Source: Liolophura sinensis
Taxonomy: Eukaryota; Mollusca; Polyplacophora; Chitonida; Chitonidae
DNA length: 64,000 bases
Assembly: GCF_032854445.1 (NCBI RefSeq)
Contig: NC_088302.1
Location: 27,803,080 to 27,867,079, forward strand
Direction: 5' to 3'
Made by a program: the position numbers and the translations under genes. This document shows positions 46,213-58,675 of the stretch, in pieces. The notes below the pieces were generated by a model. That model was given only the letters and a program-made list of their open reading frames with translations, made no database searches and was not told the DNA's origin. Position 1 is the stretch's first letter; the number at the start of each line of letters is the position of its first letter.

Positions 46213-46680
46213 TAATATGTATAAAAGAAAGTCCACATATATCACGATCAAGATATATTAAAATCATTTCTCACAAAAGATGTCTTCGTGAAATCTTTGC
46301 CGGACACCTAGAATTTGAATCTATCATGTTCCAAAAAAACAATTATAGCTATAATATATAGTGAAAAGCCCATAAAGTAGAAAAAATGCAAACATTATGC
46401 CCCGTGTTTATGAGGATTTACTGTTGGACCCTTTCCCGATTTTTAAATAGTCACTCCAACAACAGCGAAAGCGTTAAGAGCTATGTGCGAGACATGGCGA
46501 ATCCTCTTCTGCACAACGGTATATTAACTGTAAATTGCCAATACTTAACTACAGATTATATGTGCAAAGATGTGTAACTCGGCGAGGTCGCAGTGAATTA
46601 CAGAGGTAAAAGACTTGGTCATGTCATTAAAAGATATCTGAAAAATAGACAAATGGTTTCATCTGTATAATTTGAAAATG
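46213..46680. other. Spacer between Tc1 element and SINE
   Basis: AT-rich DNA with short frames only; nothing recognised. Confidence 0.6.
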
Positions 46681-46818
46681 ATTTATTTATTTATTTGATT
46701 GATGTTTTAAACCGCGCTCTAGAATATTTCACTTGAACTCACAGCGACCATATTGGTGAGAAGATCCTGGGTCATAACGGTGTGCTAGCGCGTAACCAAC
46801 TGAACCACAGAGGCCACC
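46681..46818 (-). mobile_element. SINE family A with internal deletion
   Basis: The tail and first 50 bases run to 'gaatatttcactt' and jump directly to 'gaactcacagcgacc', followed by the complete tRNA-like end. About 100 bp are missing. 'actt' is present at both edges in full copies, so a microhomology deletion is likely. Confidence 0.88.
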
Positions 46819-47056
46819 AATATAAAAATGAAGTATGAGTCTTCCCTAAAGCAAAATGAGCCTCAGTGTGACGCATGTTCACATAGACATAGACACACTA
46901 ACTGTTACTTTATTTTCTTTTTTTTTTCTTTTTTGGAACAGCCGGGTGGGGAGGGGGTGAGCTGAGGATAGACCATAAAAGTGAAACTTGCATTTCGTTG
47001 TATTATAAACATTATTTCTTTTGTGTGGAAGTTTTGCGATGTTATGATATATCGGG

Positions 47057-47635
47057 TGGGCATAAAAAAAGGGCGGTACTTTGATGCTGCATTGCTCCAT
47101 TATCCTTTCAAACTTTAGAAATTCAAATGGCATGGTTTTGTTAATATACTGACCAATTTTCAAGGTCATAACTTGAGTAGTCTGTACACAGTGTTAAAAT
47201 GAAAACATAGCCGAAAAAATGCTCGTTCCGGTGACCCACATTGCATCACCTGTCAGATGTCATGAGTAGAGCGCGCGCTGCACCTGTGTGACAATCGTCA
47301 ATCAAGTGTCGTCTGGAAAAATTGTCTGGCTCTAGTGACAGAGACACCCTTCTGCCAGATAGGCACAAGTTTTGCTGAATCAAGATAGTTTCTCTGCAGC
47401 GAACAAGGAATTGATCATCTTTTCAAGTAAAACAAGGTAGAACATGCCCGGAACATTCGTTTTTGACTATTTTGATTTCGGTCCCATGAATAGAAATCTT
47501 AAAGAATGAAACTGAAATTTGGTCTGTATACTTAGGACATAATGGCTTTTGAGTGTGTTAATATTTAGAAGCGGTCGTAAGAGAGTTTCAGGAATATTGA
47601 GTGTCAAAGTACGGCCCATTTATTTTTTATGCCTA
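47057..47635. mobile_element. Non-autonomous inverted-repeat element (MITE-like), ~580 bp
   Basis: The left end 'gggcataaaaaaagggcgg' plus 'tactttga' pairs with the reverse complement of the right end, 'tcaaagtacggcccatttat' plus 'tttttatgcc', over about 30 bp with a small gap. There is no coding frame between. The ends are unlike those of the nearby Tc1 element, so a different transposase moved it. Confidence 0.75.
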
Positions 47636-48538
47636 TTTGATATAATGTTAACTATCGTTACTTTTTTATGCTAAGAGCGGTACGTACACTGAGGCCTGTT
47701 GCTTAATTGGGTTTTAAAAAATTTTACAAGATGGCGTCACCACAAATATTTTCTGTATGGGCCACTAGGATTGTTTTGCGGTAATTTGTTGACTAATATA
47801 CACTAGTGATCCATTAAGTAAATAACAAAAGCAGCTTATTAGATAAACGTACCTTTGCTCCTTTCACCCAGAGCATTACCAGAAGCGCGGCAGCACAGCA
47901 GTTTTATACAGGGATGCCAACTAACCTCTCAAGTTAACACTAACTTTCACATAGTATTATTCAATTTCTTTTTATTGGTACAACTTCTACTCACACTTTT
48001 GTATTCAGCGTTTGTATTCCGTGTCCTTACTAAGTCTAAAAAGCTTTAACTTTTTGGGGTCTAGGAGACACTTTTCCACATCAAGATACGACACGAGCGC
48101 AAAGCATACACCTACAGGGTACATGTATGATCTCGATTTTTTCACCTGCCCATTCTTGGTGATATGGCCTGTGCCGATAGCAAAATTAAAGCGTCACAGT
48201 AGAACCCAAAGTATATAAAGAGAATTGCAACAACAGATATTTAAAAAGAATTTTAAAGCCATATAATCGTTACAGTTTTCAAAGCATTATACGTTTTTTC
48301 AAGTTAACAAATTCATCTTTCAGAAAACATAATCTGGATGTTAGACCCCATGCTTTCAACATGAATTACCCGTAGCTCTAGATTACCCATAGATTTATTG
48401 ACGTAAGTAGCATTTTCAACACTTTACTATTTTCGATTTTTGTTCTTAAAGTTTGTCTTAGTCTGTTACAGCTTGTGTAAAATAGTACAAAAAGACAATT
48501 TTACATGTGTAAATAAATGTGTATATCTATTTCGAAAA
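47636..48538. other. Spacer without recognised features
   Basis: AT-rich single-copy-looking DNA with short frames only. Confidence 0.55.
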
Positions 48539-48692
48539 GATATAATCTCGTACACTGATCAATCGAGAGCAGCGAAAATACTTGCTCTAATGAGACTTGA
48601 CCTCACGTACAGTCACCTTAAGTCGTGAGATGGAGTCTCACTAAAGTCAGTATTTTCGCTGGACTCGATTTATCAGTGTTGGAAATTATATC
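48539..48692. mobile_element. Foldback element, 154 bp imperfect hairpin
   Basis: The left arm 'gatataatctcgtacactga' and onward pairs with the reverse complement of the right arm ending 'cagtgttggaaattatatc'. Each arm is about 65-70 bp, with mismatches. The shared inner block is 'cagcgaaaatact' and 'gagact'. The loop is about 15 bp around 'tacagtcacctta'. This fits a small foldback MITE or the source of a hairpin RNA. Confidence 0.8.
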
Positions 48693-51600
48693 TAACTACT
48701 AGCCACAAGATAAACTACATCTAAACATGATCTCATTTTAGTGTTATTAGTATGAATTTGAGTTTGGATAAAGAAGGTAATTGAGCACTATTAACGTAAA
48801 TATTTTAATATGAAGCTGGCGTGACAATGTCTGCTTGTACCAACAAGTCAGGAGGAAAAAACTAGGGTTTGTTGTCGGGAGCACATGTCTCAATTGAAAC
48901 CGACATTTGTTACCTGGTTGTCTGGATAAGATCGCGAAACACAAGCAATAGACTGTGCCCGGGCTGGTCCCACGGGGAACAGCCTTCACTGAGCAGGAAC
49001 CAATATCCAAGGAACATGTAGATTGACTGAAATCAAAGCCGTCACAAACACACGCTGTTCTTCCGGGGTATAAGCTATATTAGCAGACGTTTCCGACATG
49101 GGTTAAACAAGATTCATGAAGATGAAGCGCACAGTGCTACAGCATCCAGGCAAAATCGGACATAATCCGAACCTGTAGTAATTTAGTGTGGTAACTATTG
49201 AGAGGTGAGCGCCATGGTGTGGGCTGAGGTTAACCCAGGCGAATCAGTAATGGTACTTTAACCGAGCCCATCACGTTATCGGTCATTGATTTAATGACTT
49301 TATCTTTAGCTTCTCGCTAACATCGATCTAGAGGGCATGAACATGACCAGAGCAAAGGAAGAGAAATGTTGTCCAGTAGTCGAGGACAATGTACGGGTCA
49401 CACTGATGGAGGACAGCCCTTTGTTCTATTAGCATACCGCTGAAGCATAGACAACATGTCTATTAATAAAGCCTAATGCTCTTTATTCTTCCTTAGCAGG
49501 GTAATTTTAATCAGATTTAAATCAAACAAATCTAGCACCCTTACGATAACTGACACGTTAGACTTGACAACACGGAGTTATATATAATTAGGTACACACT
49601 TAAGTAAAAATATAAACCAACAAAGGTAAAAGGGTGTGTTTTCTGATGTGGACAATTGTCGTTTTTTCAACATGGTTGTATTACAACTGCAGTTGCGAAC
49701 GAACTTTTGCTTTCCTTGGAGGTAAAGATCCAGCATCCAAGTTCGAAACTGCAGTTGGAACACAAAGATGTAGAAAAATTCAGACGGAATACTCACAACA
49801 TTTATCGCATGTATAAACTGTGAATATTCTGTTAATACATTGGTTAAAGTGGAAAATTAGTTCGATAAAGTTAGTTCGTTGCGTACAGACACATGTATTT
49901 CTCGTGAAAAATGTTTTTTTTTTAATTTACACATAGCTTGGATTATACCATTGTGATGGTCAGTAGATGTCCAGGTCTTGTGTCTGAATGATCGGGTTCT
50001 CTCTACTCATTTCATGGTTCCAAGAAACAAACGCAATACCGGCTAATTTGGGGTTAATTATATTTGGCTAAAATGATGATTAAACGAGCAAAGCGAGGGA
50101 GGTTTTCCTGTGTACCTGTGACGTTAGAAATTGACGCTGTACATGCCAGAGAATAACGGAAGAGCCTGTCATTAGGAGACCCGGGGATATAGTTTGACAC
50201 TGGTTTCATTTCCACACTCGGACAAAGTGAGATAAATCTTACACTCTATGACAACTCACGGTCTGGCTCTTGTAAATACGGATCGTTCTCACCAGCGGAG
50301 CGGATGCAATGTTTGCAGAGCTCTGATCAGCGGCCTACTCAATACTGTTCAGCGGGTAGATTAGGCGCAAAGTGATAAAAACGTCCATCAAATATTTTTC
50401 AATAAAATCAGTTTAAGCTGGTGGGGTGGTGGGATAAATATTTTATGCGGGATGTCAAAAATGACGCTTTTTTGTGCCTGCAAAGAAAAGTGCAAATTAT
50501 AAACTTCTTTATCCAACATTGGCTGTTGCCGATGTCATTGTTTTCTTTTTTAATTTATTTTATTATTGGATATAATAAATATGTAATAGCATATAACTGT
50601 AGGTGTGAATGATTACCGAAAGTGCTTACAGTCTGCCTAAGAGATTTTAAACGTATTAATTTGATTTCAATCGTATCTGTTTGGTTTCAGTCTTAAAGCT
50701 TAAGTTACCACTAGCCTACACTCGTAAAGGAGTCCTTAAGGATGTATAAGGTTTGCTTTGATTTAGGTAAGATGTCATTCCGCCCGACAGTAATTCGTTC
50801 TCCTAGCAACAAAAGTGTCCGAACATTACAAAAACACCTTTGCGTGCGATTTATAATTAATGAAGGAGAAAATGATGCCGGTAAAGCACAAGGCAGCAAT
50901 TACGCGTGAGACGACGGAGCGTGTGCAAAGTCACTGTTACAGACTTTGAATAAACAAATGATTGCCTTCGCATTTCATGTTCTTCTCGATCCAAGCGGAT
51001 TGTTCATAGAAAAGTTAAACACGGAAGACAACAAAAAGCTCCAGTCTTGCAATAAACAGGGGCAAAGTCCCTGACTAAATCAGTACACACAAATATCACA
51101 ATAGAAATACAGTGCGTGATTTTAGCACATTTCGCATAGCATGTTTTCCAGAACATATATAATCAGAACATTAAATCAGATATGCATGTTACCTTCATGG
51201 CTCGGCCTTATTGCACTGAGAAGGTTGAAATCAATTTTTCATTTCACGACACGGAGCCAGGTGAGATGAGGACACCAAGCCGATTTGCTCCATGAGGCGA
51301 TTGTTTGACACATCTTGAGATGATCTGTGTCGAAATCACTCAAAGGGAGAAAAGGCAAAACAAACATTTTTGGGAAGATATATTTTTCGCTAATAGTATA
51401 GTAGTTAAGTTGGCGAGCATCAAGTTGGCTTTCTGCGAATGTAAAATAGACATGAACATCCTTATACAATGTTTGTAGTTGAACAACGCGCAAAGTTATA
51501 CAGCCTCGGAAAATGAAAACAAAACTTCCATGTTCTGAGTGTATGAACCATGCTAATTCTGTAGTTTGGAAGACACAATAATATCCTGATGGAATCCAAA

Positions 51601-53387
51601 TAAAATTATTTAATGTGCCTTACCTGACAATGAACGGTAACTGTTAAAGTGAAAGACAGCACCAATGTTTATGTCCAATGAAAGACTACCATTCAAAGTA
51701 TCTCAAACCAGCATTAAATATTTTTGTAGATTTTTTTCAACCCCGTAAAAATTCAGTGAAATTTTGTCTTGACGCAGATTCAGCACATCTCCTTTATCGA
51801 GAGAAAAGTGACGCCCCATTTACTCTAGCTCTCTAGCCTTCGAAGGTGTTTTTCTTATTACAGTCTAAGCAGTAGCCTATCACCGATAAAAGTCGTGAAC
51901 TTCGGCGATGAAGTCCCAAGTGATAAATATAATTGTCTCGGAAATCGGACATACCAAAAGAAAATTTCTTCCACTGCTTAAATGTGGATACAGTAGGCCA
52001 ATTATAGCATTTACAAGGAACTCCAGCGACCCATTTTAAATAGGCTAGCTGCAGATGCACGGCTCTGGTTCAAGTCGTAACCTTTGCAGGGTTTGTGCTG
52101 GTGATTTTGACCTCTGTTATATGTTTACAAGATTCAGTAGAATTGTTGTACAACTAGATTCATGCTCAGTTCTGAAACACATGGAATTAAATCCAAGCAC
52201 CACTGAAAACTGATCTAGGCATTCGACTGTCGCTGGATTTAGGTCAGTGCTGACCTATTTAACGCGGACGTCAGGGAAAGCATCTCAGCTTGAACATGGC
52301 GTTTCAATTATTTTACTTTATTTTATAAAAGAAAACTGAAAAAAACATTCCCTGTATGCGACAAAGACGAAGGGCAAAATTCAAATTCTTCTTTTGTTAT
52401 AAATTCACAGAAAAAAAAACTGTATCATAAGATTTAATTAATTTTAACCGTTGTCCGGGGAGATGCCGTCTTCTTAATTCAATAAACCTTAGTTCGGCAT
52501 CCCTAATGAATTTTGCACTGACTCTGATATTTGCTATTTAGAAACTGCTGACTAAACGCTAAAATTAACGACAAAAAATGATACAGGCCTCCACAACACA
52601 TTGTGAAATGGCCCTTCGACTACATGTAAAAAATCGTTGTAAACGATCTCAAAATGATGTCTTATTCAGTAATTCTGTGTTATCATATGTCACTTCATGG
52701 AGTGAATGGGTAAAGGCTACGTCACAGCTTGGGCCGCGCAATCTGATAGCAACCTGTTTGATTGGATAAAATTCTCAAGATGGCTGCCTCGACTCACACC
52801 AGCCATTTGTGCAGTATTGTTATTTTGTTTTATATGTTATTCGGTGAAATCTCATTAGAATAATAAAGTACGATACTTTTTAGAAAGCTTTGAGTATCCT
52901 ACTTTCGACTGAAATATGTGTAAGCCAGGTGCTGTCTTGTCCTTTAATATATGTGTCGTTCCTATATTGACGAGATAAGAATTGTCAACGCTTTCTAGAA
53001 CAAAGCCTTGCCGAGAGGAAACAGCGAGGAATTCAAGGAAGAAATTAGCGAGCTCGGAGAGGAAGAATGTTTGATAGTCAAGAGGCAGGCGCCGTTACAA
53101 TGTAAATGTGTTCCACGGCATAAGCCCTCTCATCGACCGTCAAGCCAGGCGTGTTTATTGATGATATAGCGGGCGGGAATGAACAGCTGCCTCTCTCATA
53201 CTGCTCTAGGTGGCATAGAGATGTAAACGTCCTCACCGGAAATGACCATGAATGACGCATGATCAATCGGGATCCTTGCGGCCCAAGGGCAGGAGCACGC
53301 AACACTTCAAAAGCTGTATACTGGAGAAGACACAGCATCTCCTAATCCACAAGTTACGAAGATTTTGCGATGTGATGCTTAAGCAGA
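48693..53387. other. 4.7-kb stretch without recognised features
   Basis: Only short frames on both strands, none with splice sites, motifs or composition I can defend. No tRNA, repeat array or SINE is recognised. Confidence 0.5.
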
Positions 53388-53396
53388 GAAAGTACT

Positions 53397-53654
53397 GTAT
53401 TTACTTATTTATTTGAGTGGTGTTTTACGCCGTACTCAAGAATATTTCACTTGTACGACGGCGGCCAGCATTATGGTGGGAGGAAACAGGGTAGAGCCCA
53501 AGGGAAATCCTCGACCATATGCAGGTTGCTGACAGGTACGGCCTCAGAGGAAGTCAAGATGAGCTGGACTTGAACTCACAACCACCACATTGTTGACAGG
53601 CTCTTCTGTCATTACGCCGCCCTAACCGTTAACCAACTGAGCCCCGGAGGCCCC
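53397..53654 (-). mobile_element. SINE family A copy
   Basis: A near-complete copy with both tail and tRNA-like end ('aaccaactgagccccggagg' on the plus strand). A 9-bp duplication 'gaaagtact' lies at 53388-53396 and 53655-53663. Confidence 0.92.
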
Positions 53655-53854
53655 GAAAGTACTTTAAATATGAACTGTAGACGCATACGCATTTGTCATT
53701 CAGTTATATTTTTGTCAGTAGGCCTACAGAGATGTAACTCTTTTTCACTAAGACATACCTCTCTTGCTTGATTATTCGTCAGTAGTCGTTAATACTGCAG
53801 TCATTAGTACCGTATGAACATTAGCGTGAATTGCTTACGCAACCATGGTAATCA

Positions 53855-54031
53855 CTTATTTATTTATTTATTAATTTGATTGCTGTTTTACGCTTTAGTC
53901 AAGAACATTTCACTTATACGCCCGGGTAGTGCCAGGGTGTTCCTGGCAGACCTGCCCACGCACGGCCGGGGGGAAGTCAGCATGAGTTGGATTAGAACTC
54001 ACAGCGACCGCATTGGTGAGAGGCTTCTTGA
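53855..54031 (-). mobile_element. SINE family A, shortened copy
   Basis: A TTTA-rich tail, 'ttgctgttttacgc', then a deletion of the 'ggccagcattatgg' part, then 'cagcatgagttggattagaa' and 'cagcgaccgcattggtgag'. It lacks the first bases of the head. It lies 200 bp from another copy in the same orientation. Confidence 0.88.
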
Positions 54032-54034
54032 ACT

Positions 54035-55520
54035 GGTTGTAGTTTTTAAACTGTTGTCACTGATTTCCCTGCTGCACGAAACGTTAAGCATTAGTGCTGT
54101 CTTTGTGTAACAGGCTTTAACCCGCTTTGCACTTCATACATCATTGTTTCACGTAACCACACACAACTGCCATCGATCTTCGATATTTCTGTAACAGTAC
54201 AGATTCTGTAATATCACCTAAAAGTATGTATGAATGACTAGCGACAGCACTGCAGCCTTCTCGTGGCGAAAAACTTTCCCACATCTTACGTACAGATACA
54301 TGCCCACCATATTCGTGGCAGACAAGTACATATAGTCTACAACAAAAGTTAGGCTGTACAATGGTCCCTCCGCTCCGCTTATCGTCACCAAGGGGTCCAC
54401 AAACTGTGAACGGGGATAATGTACAAGCCCATTGCTGCGAGCCCTAGCCTTGTGTGTCATACCGATAGAAAGGCAAGCAACTTAATCACTTGGACACGGC
54501 CCGCTTGTTATATTATATCGATTTTATACCATACTACATGGTATTTTGCTGATTGCTATTGAGCTATTGATATGAAGGCTGTTATTGCCTTATTTTGGAT
54601 GCAAAAGTTGTTGTCGAAATCGTTTCTGTAATTAAAAATGGTAAAACTGTCACTAAGATGTCTCTTACCATCAGAACTTCTCACATCTCACAAAAGTCAC
54701 AAAAGTTACAACTTGATACAATTTACAGAAGCTAGCTCAGGAGGCTCCTGAGCGAAACTGTGTCCAGTAAGGGTTTTTGCATTGAATAGCTAGACGCATG
54801 GTCAACACAGATGGACATTTCCTGAACATATGAGGAAAAAGTTCAAGATCTTAGATATCGTAGCTCGGTGAAGCCCAGTGATAAACCCATCGTCGATAAC
54901 TGCGAAATAGCAAAAGCATTGCTCACACGGTCAGCCAAAACCCAATCATGAAAACCTTAGTTGCAGATGCCTGGCTTCTTGACAGCTTGGGATCGATATG
55001 CCGAACTTTATCTGCAACGCAATTCATTTCAAGCTAATTCGTTAGCCAATCACTGTGGGAAATAATCAAGTGGAGGGGCTATGTGCTTCTTAGACAAGAA
55101 CTACTGAAGGGAAATAGTTTAACGAAATGGAGCTCCCACTGAATGTTATTCCAAAGTGCGACTGTACATGAAGGTTCAAAGACTTCCTGTGGCGTTACCT
55201 CCTGAAGATTTACTCAGAGAGTCAAAAGACATATTTTCACCGAAGATTTATCGCCGCTTGTGAACCACTGTCGCTACTCACACAAATGTTAGCACAAAGT
55301 GTTGTAATACCAAGCATCGGAATGTTAAAACCTTACGCCTTGGGAAACAGAGAGTTACTTGCAACTTAGACACTTGCAATCCATAATATGATGAGGGAGC
55401 CTTGGCACGCTCATAGTCAGTCCATGTGACACCTCCTGTAGACGTCTAATTGGTCAGACATCAGGTGTAAAAATGCACTTTGTAATAGAAGTGCAATTTG
55501 TAATGATTTTTTGTAATAAT
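54035..55520. other. Spacer without recognised features
   Basis: No repeat or exon is recognised. 'tcacaaaagtcacaaaagttaca' at about 54690 is a small local duplication. Confidence 0.5.
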
Positions 55521-55577
55521 GTATGTATGTATGTATGTATGTATGTATGTATGTATGTATGTATTTATGTATGTATG
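55521..55577. repeat. (GTAT)n microsatellite
   Basis: About 14 units of GTAT with one interruption (GTATTTAT). It sits at the 3' end of SINE family C and is best read as its expanded tail. Confidence 0.95.
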
Positions 55578-55915
55578 CTTGAGATTTTACATTGACACTT
55601 ACATTGAGAAGTAGCCATTTCGTGTGTGTTCACATATGGTGTCTTCACATATGGTGTCTTCCTGTGACAGGGGGAGCCCATTCCGCCGAAGTGCTGCCGC
55701 CACTGAAGTGTCATGCCGAAGACACCAGATATAACACCCCACGCAGTCACATTATACTGATACCAGGCCAACCCGTCCTGTTACCTTGCTCTATTCTCTC
55801 ATTGCACCAAGCGATGTAGCAACAGTTACCATTATTAAAATCTTTAGTATCTCCCGATCCGGTTTTGAACACACGTCTCTTGAGGCGGATGCTCTGACCA
55901 TTACGCCACCCAGGC
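55521..55915 (-). mobile_element. tRNA-derived SINE family C with (CATA)n tail
   Basis: The minus strand starts GCCTGGGTGGCGTAATGGTC, an A-box-like head, followed by 'gtgttcaaaaccgg' (B-box-like). A core with 'ggtatcagtataatgtgact' and 'cacttcagtggcggcagcac' follows. The element ends in the tetranucleotide run at 55521-55577. The core shares 'gtatcagtataatg' with family B but head and tail differ. A 16-bp direct repeat 'cacatatggtgtcttc' is present near its 3' part. Confidence 0.85.
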
Positions 55916-56052
55916 GATCAAGAATTGTATAAGACAGTATGTTGTTGAACTGGGCAATCTTCCCTAAGCTTTCTCAGAATAGACTTTTTTTTCTAAGTAT
56001 TTAATCATGCATAAAAAGGCAAATTATTACGAATGTGTGTTATTACGAATGT

Positions 56053-56109
56053 GACGAAATAGACATGGATGAAGGATCGATACAGTCACTCTATATTTAT
56101 TCATTTGAT
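56053..56109. repeat. 57-bp segment duplicated at 58637-58693
   Basis: The sequence from 'gacgaaatagacatggatga' to the SINE start is identical at both places. Both copies directly adjoin the tail of a minus-strand family A SINE. Confidence 0.95.
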
Positions 56110-56336
56110 AGGTGTTTTACGCCGTACTCAAGAATATTTCACTTATACGACGGCGGCCAGCATTATGGTGGGTGGAAACCGGGGACCATCCGCAGGTTGC
56201 CGGCAGACCTTCCCACTTACGGCCGGAGAGGAAGCCAGCATGAGCTGGACTTGAACTCACAGCGACCACATTGGTGAGAGGCTCCTGGGCCATTACGCTG
56301 CGCTAGCGCGCTAACCGACTGAGCCACAGAGGCCCC
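56096..56336 (-). mobile_element. SINE family A copy
   Basis: Nearly full-length and close in sequence to the copy at 19490, including 'gcgctagcgcgctaaccgac' and 'tgagccacagaggcccc'. The 57-bp shared flank lies beyond its tail. Confidence 0.92.
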
Positions 56337-57725
56337 CGTGTCTGCAATTAATTGTATACAAAGGCTACATTCTCTGCGTGTAGGGAGTGACAGTTTTTTC
56401 CTCGCAGCAAAAGGACTAAAAATGATTCTGAGCTGGTTGGTGTCAGAATTGCAGCATATGATGACATCACAGCACAGACGATACTTATTTAAAGCAATAT
56501 TTTTTTCTGGAACTCGATGTTTATTTAAAAGTTGGTTTTCCGCTGATCATTTGAAGTTGTTTTTTTTTATTTTATTTTATAAACATTCGAACTGTAGACC
56601 GTTTTGAAAACCTTATAGTAGTATAATTGTCATAAACATCTTTGTTACTGCTCACGCGGTGACATGGGTTATTATCTGTGTTCCAGGGATACATCTATAC
56701 TGCTGATTTATCAGACACTCACTAGGCCTCATAAACGAGATGTGGACAGCTCACGCAGTCACAGAGGCGACTAGAATCATTATACCGAGTGTCAAGCGCA
56801 AGGACATATCGAGATGATGTAAACTCTTAGGTATAACACGATCCTTGACATTGGCCACCATCTTAAATGACGGACACGCTAATGTCTCCGGCATATGTTC
56901 GCTTACTTACACGATCAGGCATAGGGTAGAGATAGCAAATAAGCAAAAACACATACACGGAAATTCTGGTAAAAGGGGCATATTGATTTGGTGATTAACA
57001 AGTACACATTTATTTTCAGTCATTCTTTCAAGTTACTTTACCATTCGTAGCTTGTTTATTTTGAACAAAAAACGTTAATGTTTTCCTACCATACATCATT
57101 GGTTCTCGAATTATCACGTGCTCTGATCAGTGCCAAACGGATCTACGCATTAAGCGGTTATGTTTATGTCTATCCAGAAAAGCAAGTTTCGATCTGATTT
57201 ATTGTTCCAAAACGGCATCATCCATAGAAACTGGTTTGCTGTGATATGGTCAAGTCATCTTTGTCCTTCAGAAATCATCGTCGCCAATTGTAATATTACA
57301 AAAGAAAATACTTGAGGTTATCCGCGGAAGGGCGTTTCGGAAATGATCGAGCATGAAAACGGCCAGTTAGTCTCTGGAGGAGCAATTCTCCTGATAAAAA
57401 TGACAATCTAAGGCAGTCTCTTACCCTTGGAGATTTGCTAGCCATACACAAAGGACCTGTGTTTCCAGAAATGTCGATTTCCTCTAGCCTACACCGGCAG
57501 CTACTCTTATTTCCCTTCGGTCTAATGGTGGAAGCTAGTACAGTCCGATAAGGGCTCTTGTCACCAGCAAATAAATCTAATGTCCTAGGCTTTACCCTAT
57601 GTGTATACACTCCGCACATCACTTGGACGTCCAGTGTGCAGCGGCGCTGCGATTTTTAAAGGCTTCATGACCACGGCTGTCTGTGTAGGTCAGTAATCAG
57701 CCTCCCTTGTATGATCATCTCACAG
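56337..57725. other. Spacer without recognised features
   Basis: A 108-codon minus-strand frame at 57296-57622 has no motif or splice support. Nothing else is recognised. Confidence 0.5.
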
Positions 57726-57847
57726 GGCAGATCCGCAATTACCGTCGCAAACAAATCCAGCTGACGACCTTCCTACTTCCACTTCTCTCGGCTGAGAGCT
57801 TCATCTGTTCACATGTCTCTTACACACACGTAACTATCCTGAACCAG
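57726..57847 (+). CDS. Unassigned candidate exon
   Basis: Open between tctcacag and gtaata: two leading bases and 40 codons starting QIRNYRRKQIQLTTFLLPLL, ending in phase 0. The splice sites are acceptable and the family is not recognised. It could be chance. Confidence 0.2.
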
Positions 57848-57924
57848 GTAATATTTTCTTATATTAGGTTTACTCTCACAGCGAACGGGCAACATTATGT
57901 ACATTTAGGTATACTGGGGACGTA

Positions 57925-58400
57925 ATATGTTCTTTCTCGCACAACACGGATATCGTTTCGTACGGCTAATTATCATGGTAATATTATGCTTGTATTACAA
58001 GGTTTACATAAATCACGTTAAGCGCTCGACTCTCTCGAAGAACGAATACCATTACGTACACCAAACTATCCTGGATACGTAATGCTTACAAAAAACTGGG
58101 TTCATTTCCACAAAACGCGAATAGCATTACGTACATGTACGCTACACGTAAGTCACCTGGCAACGTAATGCTTACAGTATACTATGTACATTTTCACAAA
58201 ACGCGGATAACATTATATGCAGGCCACACGTACCTACCCTGGCGATGTAAAGCTTACATGACTGGATTAATTTCCACAGAACTCTGATAGCATTACGCAC
58301 ATGTAGACTACACGTAACTAACCTAGCAATGTAATGCTTACAGTATACTAGGTACATTTTCACAAAACGCGGAGAGCATTACGTAATGCTTACAGTATAC
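57925..58400. repeat. Degenerate tandem repeat, ~80-86 bp unit
   Basis: The block 'cattacgtac...gtaatgcttaca...cacaaaacgcg' recurs, with 'attacgtac'-like anchors at 58051, 58126, 58212, 58292 and 58378. Spacings are 75, 86, 80 and 86. Older, weaker copies extend left to about 57925. Confidence 0.8.
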
Positions 58401-58675
58401 TGGAAATATTTTAACAAAACGATGAGTTACGTATACGTAACTTGGTGGATAGTAATAGGTTAAAATTCAGTGCTTCGTACATCGATCATTCGAAACTCTT
58501 TTCCAGTTCATAAAGTCGCTTGATATAAAATGCAATGCTACTACAATTACAAACATAAAATCACGAAAAACTGCATTTCATTAGGCAAGTTATTGGTTAC
58601 GGTTTTATCACAGAAAATATATCGGGTGAATACATAGACGAAATAGACATGGATGAAGGATCGATACAGTCACTC

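Noticed and set aside
57296-57622. 108-codon minus-strand frame
   Set aside because: No motif, no hydrophobic pattern and no convincing splice sites.
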